This document shows, piece by piece, positions 15,978-23,800 of a stretch of 39,456 nt of DNA (position 1 is the first letter of the stretch; each line of letters opens with the position of its first letter). The stretch is taken from positions 1 to 39,456 of the forward strand of contig DEKU01000020.1 in the NCBI GenBank assembly GCA_002354035.1, in the 5' to 3' direction. Position numbers and translations under genes: made by a program. The notes beneath the pieces were generated by a model, which did not search any database, was not told where the DNA came from, and worked only from the letters and a program-made list of their open reading frames with translations. This DNA is from Bacteroidales bacterium UBA2714 (GTDB lineage Bacteria > Bacteroidota > Bacteroidia > Bacteroidales > P3).

Positions 15978-16769
15978 GTGAATTTCTACACTACCATATT
16001 AGGCTCGGGAGCGGCCATCCCCACGGTGGCGCGCCATTGTAGCGCGCAGGTGGTGAATGTGAACGGTTTCCGCATCCTGCTGGACTGCGGCGAGAACACG
16101 CAGACTCAGCTGCGGGTGTATCACCAGAAGATGCAGGGGATTGCGCATATATGTATCACCCACCTGCATGGCGACCATTTTTTCGGGCTGCCGGGGCTGC
16201 TGAGCAGCATGCACCTTTGCGGACGCACCCAGCCAGTCACTGTCTATGCCCCAGCGGGCATCCGCCAATCGATGGATTTGCTGATGGAGGTGTCGGGCAG
16301 TCATATCGGTTTTGAGCTGAACTACTGCGAACTCGATTTCTCGGAAGGGATGCAATTGCTGTTTGAGAGCAATCTGTGCCGGGTATACGCGTTCCCGCTG
16401 TTGCATTCGGTGCCTACGTATGGCTATTTGATAGAGGAGATTCCGCGAGGGGCCAACCCGCCACGCCGATATGCCTATTGCAGCGATACGACCTATACGG
16501 AAACTATCCTGCCTTTCGTCGAGGGGGTGAATCTTCTTTGCATGGAGAGCACTTTCGACAAGGCTTTCACTTCCGTGGCACAGGAGAAGTTGCATTGCAC
16601 TACAGAGATGGCTGCCACGTTGGCCGCCAAGGCCGGGGCGAAGCATCTTCTGCTGACCCATATCAGCGCGCGGTACAAGGAACCGGAAAAACTGCTGGCA
16701 GAGGCGCAGGAGTTCTTCCCACAGGTTTCGATTGCCGCCGATGGGGAGCGATACGAGGTCCAGTATTAG
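15978..16769 (+). CDS. rnz: Ribonuclease Z without the tRNA-binding arm
   Basis: This 263-residue metallo-beta-lactamase fold nuclease cleaves the 3' trailer from tRNA precursors. It starts with GTG. All metal and catalytic residues are visible: THLHGDH (His62, His64, Asp66, His67), His143 in LLHSVPTYGY, Asp170 in YAYCSDT, His207 in LHCTTE and His228 in LLLTHISARY. The usual bacterial enzyme is about 300-310 residues long. Here only 13 residues separate GYL (149-151) from YAYCSDT (165-171), where related enzymes carry about 45 residues including the flexible arm (exosite) with its GIP and LKxG motifs. The gene is last in the symporter operon, and its stop overlaps the convergent trmO stop by 4 bp. 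Confidence 0.9.
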   Translation: MNFYTTILGSGAAIPTVARHCSAQVVNVNGFRILLDCGENTQTQLRVYHQKMQGIAHICITHLHGDHFFGLPGLLSSMHLCGRTQPVTVYAPAGIRQSMDLLMEVSGSHIGFELNYCELDFSEGMQLLFESNLCRVYAFPLLHSVPTYGYLIEEIPRGANPPRRYAYCSDTTYTETILPFVEGVNLLCMESTFDKAFTSVAQEKLHCTTEMAATLAAKAGAKHLLLTHISARYKEPEKLLAEAQEFFPQVSIAADGERYEVQY

Positions 16770-17449
16770 GGCTTGCTGTTGGGCAGGGGGATGATCTGTG
16801 TTACTTCAGACCGGTTGCCCAATACCTTGAATTTGATTTCGCAGTTAGCAAATTCCATCCCATAGATGCGGTCGGGGTCGTGCTGGTATTGCGGCCTGGG
16901 GTCGTGAGCCAGAATGTCGATCAGGCTCTGCTGCAAATTGGCAGGCAGGAGGTCCAGCAGCTCTTGCGGGCAGTCCACGTCTAAGAGTTTGTCAGAGGCT
17001 TGGGGTGCAAAGCCGCTGCGCGCGGAGGGATGACTGTCGGTGTAGGGTAGATAGGGTTTGATGTCATAGATGGGTGTGCCATCCATCAGGTCGGCACCGG
17101 TGATGTGCAGAACGGGCCCCAGGGAGGGGTGCTGCTCTATGCGGGTAAGCTTTACCGAGGAGAGGCCGATGGGGTTGGGACGAAAGGGACTGCGGGTTGC
17201 GAAAACACCCATGCGTTGGTTGCCGCCCAGTCGTGGCGGACGGACGGTGGGGGTCCATTCTTGGCGTTCGCTTTTGCTGAACTGCCAGATCAGCCAGATG
17301 TAGTCAAAGCCTTCCAGCCCCCGGACGGCTTCCATGATCCGATAGGGAGGGGTGAACACCACGGTGGCCGGGGTGTCGACGATGCCAGCCTGTCGGGGAA
17401 TGCCGAATTTGGTGTTAAAACAACTCTTTATGTGGGCTATAGGGACCAT
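16766..17449 (-). CDS. trmO: tRNA (adenine(37)-N6)-methyltransferase TrmO
   Basis: The protein has 227 residues of the TsaA/YaeB family, which adds the N6-methyl group of m6t6A37 in tRNA-Thr(GGU) using S-adenosylmethionine. The hallmark GVFATRSPFRPNPIGLS is at 81-97, followed by DGTPIYDIKPYLPYTD at about 123-138. The C-terminal domain (about 150-227) matches the short domain of E. coli TrmO. It is the last gene of the DUF4810-DUF799-comB-PAP2-trmO run, 12 bp after the PAP2 gene, and ends by overlapping rnz by 4 bp. Confidence 0.93.
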   Translation of the reverse strand: MVPIAHIKSCFNTKFGIPRQAGIVDTPATVVFTPPYRIMEAVRGLEGFDYIWLIWQFSKSERQEWTPTVRPPRLGGNQRMGVFATRSPFRPNPIGLSSVKLTRIEQHPSLGPVLHITGADLMDGTPIYDIKPYLPYTDSHPSARSGFAPQASDKLLDVDCPQELLDLLPANLQQSLIDILAHDPRPQYQHDPDRIYGMEFANCEIKFKVLGNRSEVTQIIPLPNSKP

Positions 17450-17461
17450 GGGGCGGGGAGT

Positions 17462-18124
17462 TCAGAAACGGAGATAGGGAGCCAGCCAGTACATGAGGGA
17501 GGTGCTCAGGATGCCCAGCCCGGCGCCGGCCAATACGTCGCTGGCCCAATGGCGGTTGTTGTACATCCGAAACAGTCCGACACCGGTGGCCACGGCATAT
17601 CCGGCTATGGCTATGCCGGGATATTCTTCGCCCAGTTCGCGTCTCAGCATTTCGGCACCGAAAAAGGCCGTCATCGTATGGCCGGAAGGGAAGCTGTTGA
17701 ACACTCCTGAGTAAGGGCGTTCGGCCTGGTAGGCGTATTTCAGTCCACTGCTGATGGCGACGCAAAAGATGGCTGAACCAGCACCCAGACACACTATATC
17801 GCGCCAGTTGTGCCGGGTTTCGAGTCCGCAGGCTTTCAGCAGTACCACCGAAGAGATGGGTACGTATTGCAGGTAGTTCTCTATTTCAAACCGCTGGTGG
17901 CTTTGGGGTTGCATCCAACTGTGCAAGCCGAAGTCTATCTTGTCGTGAAGTGAGGGGACAAAAGAGATAACGGTGCCCGTGGCCATCAGTGCCGACGGGG
18001 TGGCCACTTGGGACCATGTTATGCTGTGGTCATAGCCACATTTCAGGGTGTCTCCGTTCTGCCCAAAGGCTATGCTGGTGGCGCAAAACAGGGTGATGCA
18101 CAATAATGTAAAGTGTTTCATCAA
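17462..18124 (-). CDS. PAP2-family phosphatase with signal peptide
   Basis: This protein of 220 residues carries the three PAP2 motifs: K-x6-RP (Lys128, Arg135-Pro136), PSGH (145-148) and R-x5-H-x3-D (Arg185, His191, Asp195). An N-terminal signal sequence (MKHFTLLCITLFCATSIAFGQ) and several hydrophobic helices (about 41-56, 86-98, 110-127, 170-185, 196-214) place the active site on the periplasmic side. Such enzymes remove phosphate from lipid phosphates such as undecaprenyl pyrophosphate, phosphatidylglycerol phosphate or lipid A; which one cannot be told. It lies 21 bp after the comB-like gene and 12 bp before trmO. Confidence 0.9.
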   Translation of the reverse strand: MMKHFTLLCITLFCATSIAFGQNGDTLKCGYDHSITWSQVATPSALMATGTVISFVPSLHDKIDFGLHSWMQPQSHQRFEIENYLQYVPISSVVLLKACGLETRHNWRDIVCLGAGSAIFCVAISSGLKYAYQAERPYSGVFNSFPSGHTMTAFFGAEMLRRELGEEYPGIAIAGYAVATGVGLFRMYNNRHWASDVLAGAGLGILSTSLMYWLAPYLRF

Positions 18125-18145
18125 TAATGGGTGTTTGATGCGTTA

Positions 18146-18868
18146 TTATGGGCATTTGAGCTTTCCGTCGCACAGGCGGGGAACCACTGTGCAGGTGTTC
18201 TGTTTAAAAGCAAAGACAATGTCGTCGGCAGCTCCGAAGCCTAAAAGTCTTTCAACATGGCTTGCATGCTTAATGGAGTAGGCGTATGGGTCGTTTCCAC
18301 AGTTAGACCATAGGGTCATGGCCATGGCTACGGCGTCGTTATGGCTGGAGTATAGGCCGCTGGAGATCAGTTTGTGGCACAAGGCTCCTGCAAAAAGTGT
18401 GTCTTCGACCGAGAAGTCGTTCTGCCAGCCGCTGCATAGGATTACCAGGTCTTGGGGCTTGTCGAGAAGTTCTTTGGTCAGGGCGTCGATGTTGGAAAAA
18501 CAGCCCACCAGTGTGCGGTCGGCATCGGCCCCTTTAAGAATGGCGACGGTGCCATTGGTTGTGCTGTAAGCCAGCCGCTTGCCCCGTAGATTGCTGGATA
18601 AGTATTCACAGGGGGAGTTGCCGTATTCTGCGCCATCCACTTTGCGCCCTCCGCGTTCGGCAGCACGAAGGTACCCTTCTTGGTGATAGGCCGACAGGGC
18701 TTCGAGCGAATCCAAGGGCACAATCTCGTCTGCCCCTGCGGTGAAAGCGGCACAAATGGCGGTTGTGGCCCGGAGCACATCAACTGCGACCGTAGTGTGG
18801 CCGCTCTTGATGGTTCTCCATTTGTAAAGGTCTGGAGTCAGAGAGAGTTCAATCTGTGAAACATTCAT
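18146..18868 (-). CDS. ComB-family 2-phosphosulfolactate phosphatase homologue
   Basis: The protein has 240 residues from the ATG at 18868 (MNVSQIELSL). An ATG at 18913 would extend it by 15 residues but would increase the overlap with the upstream gene from 20 to 65 bp. It has the family sequence VAVDVLRATT near the N-terminus, AERGGRKVDGAEYGNSP, the STTNGT loop and a C-terminal GFGAADDIVFAFK. ComB removes phosphate from 2-phosphosulfolactate in coenzyme M synthesis of methanogens. Homologues are common in bacteria that do not make coenzyme M, and no comA, comC or sulfonate gene is nearby, so the true substrate here is open. It is a cytoplasmic, Mg-dependent enzyme by family. Confidence 0.85.
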   Translation of the reverse strand: MNVSQIELSLTPDLYKWRTIKSGHTTVAVDVLRATTAICAAFTAGADEIVPLDSLEALSAYHQEGYLRAAERGGRKVDGAEYGNSPCEYLSSNLRGKRLAYSTTNGTVAILKGADADRTLVGCFSNIDALTKELLDKPQDLVILCSGWQNDFSVEDTLFAGALCHKLISSGLYSSHNDAVAMAMTLWSNCGNDPYAYSIKHASHVERLLGFGAADDIVFAFKQNTCTVVPRLCDGKLKCP

Positions 18869-19637
18869 TGCCGAAATCGTCTTCTGAATAATTGGAACGT
18901 TCGATGCTGCCATCGGGGTTGATGGTAAAACTATAGAACACAGGATTGGAAGGGAAGTAGCGGTCGTGCTGGAATTGCCAGCTGCTTACGCTGGTTGGAA
19001 TGTTCCGCAACACAAAGTCGCTCATCTGTTGTAGTAGGATGCACTTGTATGCCAGCCGGCTGTCCATCCCGTTTTTGGCCATAAAGTCATTGTCTGTGGT
19101 GAGTTCGATGGGTTCGCCTTTTATGTCGACGGGTTGAATCTTGTTCCCCCGCACCCATGTGTGCATCAACTCGGTCCCACTTTTGGTGGAACGCAAAGTA
19201 TATTCGGCATATACAACCACTTCGTTCACTTCGGGCTGCTGCCATTTATGGATGGCTGTGAGCAGCACAGCGTCCATGCCGTATTTTGTGTTGAAGACAC
19301 TGATGTCGCCATTCATCAGCTGGACATAGTTTTTTCCCTCTTTTTGTAATAGGATGTCAGCGGCCAATGGGGCCGGAGCATAATAGCCTTGCGATACCAA
19401 GGGGATGCTCAGTGTCTGCCGCATAAAGTTTGCGGCCTCGCTCAGCTCCTCGTTCACCACCTCATCCTGCGAGGTTTTGGCATTCATGCGCTTGGCGTTG
19501 TCTTGTATGGGGGCAATCAGTATGCTTACCGGGCGTTCCTTATACAGATCGCTGTATGTGGTGACCTTTTTCTCGCTTTTGCATCCTGTGACAAATAGCA
19601 ATGCCAGCAGGGGTACAATATAAAGAAGATGTTTCAT
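18849..19637 (-). CDS. DUF799 (GNA1162-like) lipoprotein
   Basis: The protein has 262 residues with a signal sequence and lipobox FVTGC (lipidated Cys19). The mature part contains RPVSILIAPIQDNAKRMNA, the typical start of the DUF799 / GNA1162 family, and VSQGYYAPAPLAADILLQKEG and GMDAVLLTAIHKWQQ further on. The family has a TolB-N-like fold, sits on the periplasmic face of the outer membrane and is normally encoded with a CsgG/HfaB-like lipoprotein and a DUF4810 lipoprotein, probably as one envelope complex. Here the DUF4810 gene lies 13 bp upstream, but no CsgG-type gene is in the window. The ComB-like gene overlaps its end by 20 bp. Confidence 0.87.
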   Translation of the reverse strand: MKHLLYIVPLLALLFVTGCKSEKKVTTYSDLYKERPVSILIAPIQDNAKRMNAKTSQDEVVNEELSEAANFMRQTLSIPLVSQGYYAPAPLAADILLQKEGKNYVQLMNGDISVFNTKYGMDAVLLTAIHKWQQPEVNEVVVYAEYTLRSTKSGTELMHTWVRGNKIQPVDIKGEPIELTTDNDFMAKNGMDSRLAYKCILLQQMSDFVLRNIPTSVSSWQFQHDRYFPSNPVFYSFTINPDGSIERSNYSEDDFGNECFTD

Positions 19638-19650
19638 CGCTCAGGGTGTT

Positions 19651-20340
19651 TTATTGGCGGTTTTCGGTTTCTGTCTCTGTTTGGTCTTTGCTTTCTTGTT
19701 GTTTTTCGGCTTTTCTTGCAGCCTTCTCGGCTTCGCGACGGGCTTTCAGGGCTTCTTGCTGAGCTTTGCGTTCCTCCCGTCGGGCTTTCTCCTCCAGGGT
19801 TTTCTTCTCCCGGTTTAGCTGTTTCTGACGGTCCCGTTCTGCCTTGGCTCGTTCTTTCATCATCTGTTTGTAGGCTGGGTCTTCTTCCTGTTGACGACGG
19901 AGAGCCTCTTCCTCAGGAGTGAGACGGACGGTGATGGTGTCCAGCGTCAGGAGGTCAATCATTGAGGTGTCAATCCGATTGTCATCTTTGTATGAGGGGG
20001 TGAGGGTGGCCTTCAGCACGTCCACATACAGGGTGCTGTTGGGGAAAAAGAACTTCTCATTGTTGAACATCACATTGGCCGTTGACAGGCATCCCAGCCG
20101 TGCCAGCGCCACCCCGTAGTCGGCATACTGTCCGGGACAGGGCGCCTGCTGCTGCAGGTTGCTGTTTATCGCCTCGGCATAGGAATGGGCCAAGGCCAGG
20201 AGGCGGGCCTCAGTGGGTTTGTGCTGGTATTGCATCAACGTGGCCGGGACCTGAACCAGTACCCCTTCCTGGACACACCCACCTGTCGTCAGTAGTCCGA
20301 CCATCGTCGCCATAATGGCTAAAAGTTTTGTTCGTTTCAT
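19651..20340 (-). CDS. DUF4810 lipoprotein with long charged coiled-coil tail
   Basis: The protein has 229 residues with a signal sequence and lipobox TGGC (lipidated Cys22). Residues about 25-120 match the DUF4810 pattern: short helical repeats with ARLLALAHSYAEAINSN, then YADYGVALARLGCLSTANVMFNNEK and FFPNST. Family members are usually about 120 residues long. Here residues 142-229 add a Glu/Lys/Arg/Gln/Ala-rich tail (TPEEEALRRQQEE, KARREERKAQQEALKARREA) that should form a long alpha helix or coiled coil. Such a helix could reach from the outer membrane into the periplasm. The gene begins 22 bp after the 3' end of the RNase P RNA and leads the DUF799-comB-PAP2-trmO run. Confidence 0.82.
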   Translation of the reverse strand: MKRTKLLAIMATMVGLLTTGGCVQEGVLVQVPATLMQYQHKPTEARLLALAHSYAEAINSNLQQQAPCPGQYADYGVALARLGCLSTANVMFNNEKFFFPNSTLYVDVLKATLTPSYKDDNRIDTSMIDLLTLDTITVRLTPEEEALRRQQEEDPAYKQMMKERAKAERDRQKQLNREKKTLEEKARREERKAQQEALKARREAEKAARKAEKQQESKDQTETETENRQ

Positions 20341-20362
20341 GAGTCTCTATTATTAAATAAAA

Positions 20363-20786
20363 GGAGCGACAACAACGTCATAAGCCGGGTTCTGTCCCCG
20401 CATTGTGTCCCACCCCAGCGGGGAGGGTACGGGTCCCTGTCATCAATCTACTGCCAATGTCGCCACTGGCCTCTATCAACCTACCCCCCGGCAAGAGGCG
20501 AGCCTGCCCCATAAATGCCGGTATATTTGGTCTTTCAACCCATAAGGTTTGCCATCAAGCGTCATCACTGATGCTTGTCGTGAGCTCTTGCCTCGCGCTT
20601 TCACCCTTACCACCACCCGGAGGTGCTGGCGGTTTCTCTTTCTGTGGCACTTGCTGTCAGCAGGACTCTTTCCTTCCTGCCGCCTTCCCGTTAGGAAGTA
20701 TGGTGGCTCGTGTTGCCCGGACTTTCCTCCCGCAGCCGCCACAAAAGTGGCGTACCGCCGGCGACAGGGTCGGTCACCGTCGCTCC
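20363..20786 (-). ncRNA. rnpB: RNase P RNA, bacterial type A
   Basis: The 424-nt RNA is bounded by an 8-bp P1 helix: GGAGCGAC at the 5' end (minus strand from 20786) pairs with GTCGCTCC at the 3' end (20370-20363). It carries the universal GAGGAAAGTCCGGGC near the 5' end (20717-20731) and the 3' core ACAGAACCCGGCTTA (about 20374-20396). RNase P RNA is the catalytic part of the enzyme that matures tRNA 5' ends. No terminator is seen before the DUF4810 start codon 22 bp downstream, only a CCTTTT tail, so read-through is likely. Confidence 0.96.
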
Positions 20787-20821
20787 TTTTTCAAAGTTCA
20801 CTTTGCTCTATTATCAAATTG

Positions 20822-20852
20822 CAAAAATACAAAAAAAAAACCATACACCAAC
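20822..20852 (-). promoter_or_regulatory. Promoter of rnpB
   Basis: On the minus strand GTTG (20852-20849), 19 bases, then TATTTTTG (20829-20822) fits TTTG-N19-TAnnTTTG except for the first base. It lies between the stop of the giant gene (20873) and the rnpB 5' end (20786), giving a leader of about 30 nt to be trimmed. Confidence 0.7.
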
Positions 20853-20872
20853 TTTTTTTCTGCCGCAGCCCA

Positions 20873-23800
20873 TCATCGCAACAGCACCACGCTGCCCGTC
20901 ATCTGCTTCCGCACCGTTGGCTGTGTGCAGGTGCTGTAGCGCACCACATAGACGTAATTGCCGCCAGGACACGGCGCATTGTTGTGGTTGCCATCCCATT
21001 CGGCATCTTTGTCCCGACTGTGGAACACCCGCAGTCCGCGACGGTTGAACACCGAAACCTCAAAATCGGTCACACATCCGCCCACCACTCGCCAGCGGCT
21101 GTTCGCCTCACTGCTCCCCTTCGGCGCAAACATATTCGGCGCAGCCAGATACTCATGCCATACGGGCACACTCCGCATCGCGCTGTCACAGCATCCGTCA
21201 TTGCACACTACTAACATCACTGCCACAGAGTCGGCATCCATGTCGGCATTGTACACCATGGTCTTTATTGTGTCGTAAGGTTGCCCATCCACATACCATT
21301 GTCGGCTGTGCACCCCACGGGTCTCATCCTTGGACACAAGCGTCAGCTGCTCCTCAGTCAAATGCGAGCTGCCCAACACCATCGCCACCACGGGTGTGGC
21401 AGAGACGGAGAGGTGCAGCTTTATGATTGAATCACAGCCCGCCACGGTGGTATAATTGTATTCCAGCGTAGTGTCCGCAGTATATTTGGTGCCATCAATT
21501 GATATACTGTCACACACCGCCATCATGCTGTCCAGAGTTATGGAAGAATCCACAATAAGATGAAGGGTCATCACTGAGTCGCACCCCCACCGATTTCTCA
21601 GCACCACTGTGTCGTCAGCAGAGGCGGTGTAGACTAAGTTGTTGACCGGCCACCTAAACCAGTCGCACGCGCGTTGGACATCTCGCAGAGTGTCGGATCT
21701 GTTGATGACAAGGTCCAGTATTGTCACACTGTCGCACCCATGGATGTCCGCCTCTGTGTGCGGTGGGCATAGTGTGCTGGACGTGTAGAGGGAGTCGTGC
21801 CATGCGAAGCTGTCGCATGCAGCCACCCGCAACGTGTCGATTGAACCATGCCGGATAATGAGATGCAAAGTGTCGCAGCTATGGCATCCCTCTGCATTGG
21901 TATAGTTGAAAAGGTATGTTCCCGAAATGGTATAGGTGGTGTCGTTCCATAAGAATGTCTCGCAGGCCTCTTGGTGGTATGAGTTGTTAGTGCTGTGGTT
22001 GATGGAGAGGAAGAGCGTGTCGACATCTGTGCAGGAGGAGCCGGGTTGCGTATGGTCAAAAGTATAGACGCCGGATGTGGTGTAGTCTGTTCCGTTCCAG
22101 GTGTACTGGTCGCAAGCCGTAACATAGTAGGCCGTATCATCATGCTGGTCGATGCTTAGGTGCAGGGTGTCTGTGCTGGGACACCCGTCGGTGTTCTGGT
22201 AGTTGTATATGTATGTGCCAGATTCGTTATAAGTCTGTCCGTGCCAAGTGTAGCTTTCGCAGGATTGTTGAGTGTAGGCATTGTGGGAGTCGTTGTTGAT
22301 AGTGAGGTGGAGGGTGTCTACATCAGTACAAGTGGAGTTTGGCTGAGAGTGGTCGAAGGTATAGACACCGGAAGCTGTGTATGTCATTCCGTTCCATGTG
22401 TATTGTTCACAAGCCGTATCATAGAAGGTGGTATCATCATGCTGGTCGATACTTAGGTGCAGGGTATCTGTGCTTGCACATCCCTCGTTGTTGGTGTAGT
22501 TGTATAAGAATGTACCCGATTCGTTGAAGTGTTGCCCGTGCCAAGTGTAGCTCTCGCAGGATTGTTGGGTGTAAGCATTATGGGTGCCGTTGTTGATGGT
22601 AAGGTGAAGTGTATCAGTACTGGGACAGTCGTCTGTGTTAGTATAGGGGTACAGATATGTGCCGGATTCGATGTGACCTTGTCCGTGCCAAGTGTAGCTT
22701 TCACAGGATTGTTGAGTGTAGGCATTGTGTGAACCGTTGTTGATTGTAAGGTGTAGCGTGTCAACATTGGTGCAAGTGGAGTTTGGCTGAGAGCTGTCGA
22801 AAGTATAGATGCCGGATATGGTGTATGTTGTTCCGTTCCATGAGTATTGTTCGCACGCCGTTACGTAGTAGGCAGTGTCATCATGCTGGTCAATAGTGAG
22901 GTGCAGTGTGTCAGTGCTGGGACATCCGTCAGCGTTTGTATAGTGATACAGGTATGTGCCAGATTCACTGTAAGTATGTTCACGCCAAGTAAAACTATCG
23001 CATGATTGTTGGGGGAATGTGTTGTGAGTGCCGTTATTGATAGTAAGGTAAAGCGTGTCAACATTAGTGCAAGTGGAGTTGGGCTGAGAATGGTCGAAGG
23101 TGTAAATGCCGGAAGTGGTGTATGTCGTTTCGTTCCAGGTGAATTGTTCACATGCAGTCACGTAGTAAGCAGTGTCATCATGCTGGTCAATAGTGAGGTG
23201 TAGAGTATCTGTGCTCGGACATCCGTCATTGTTGGTGTAGCTGTATAGGTATGTTCCTGCCTGTGTGTATGTGGTTCCGTGCCAAGTGTAGCTTTCGCAG
23301 GATTGTTGTGTGAATGCATTATGGGAGCCGTTGTTGATAGTAAGGTGCAGCGTGTCGACATTGGCGCAAGTGGAGTTTGGCTGAGAATGGTCGAAGTTAT
23401 ATGTTCCGGATATGGTGTATGTTGTGCCATTCCATGAGTATTGTTCACAAGCTGTTACGTAGTAAGCAGTATCATCATGCTGGTCAATACTGAGGTGCAG
23501 GGTATCAGTACTCGGACATCCGTCAGAATTGGTATAGTTGTATAAGTATGTTCCTGTCTGTGTGTAAGTGGTTCCGTTCCAAGTGTAGCTTTCGCAGGAT
23601 TGTTGAGAGAATGAGTTATATGACCCTTTGTTGATGGTGAGGTGGAGTGTGTCTACATTGGTACAAGAGGAGTTGGATTGATTGTGGTCGAAAGTATAGG
23701 TTCCGGAAGCAGTGTATGTGGTGCCATTCCAAGAGTATTGTTCGCACGCTGTTACGTAGTAGGCTGTATCATCGTGCTGGTCAATAGTGAGGTGCAGAGT

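Noticed and set aside
20403..20939. 178-codon plus-strand frame and others over rnpB
   Set aside because: They lie on the complement of a clear RNase P RNA gene.
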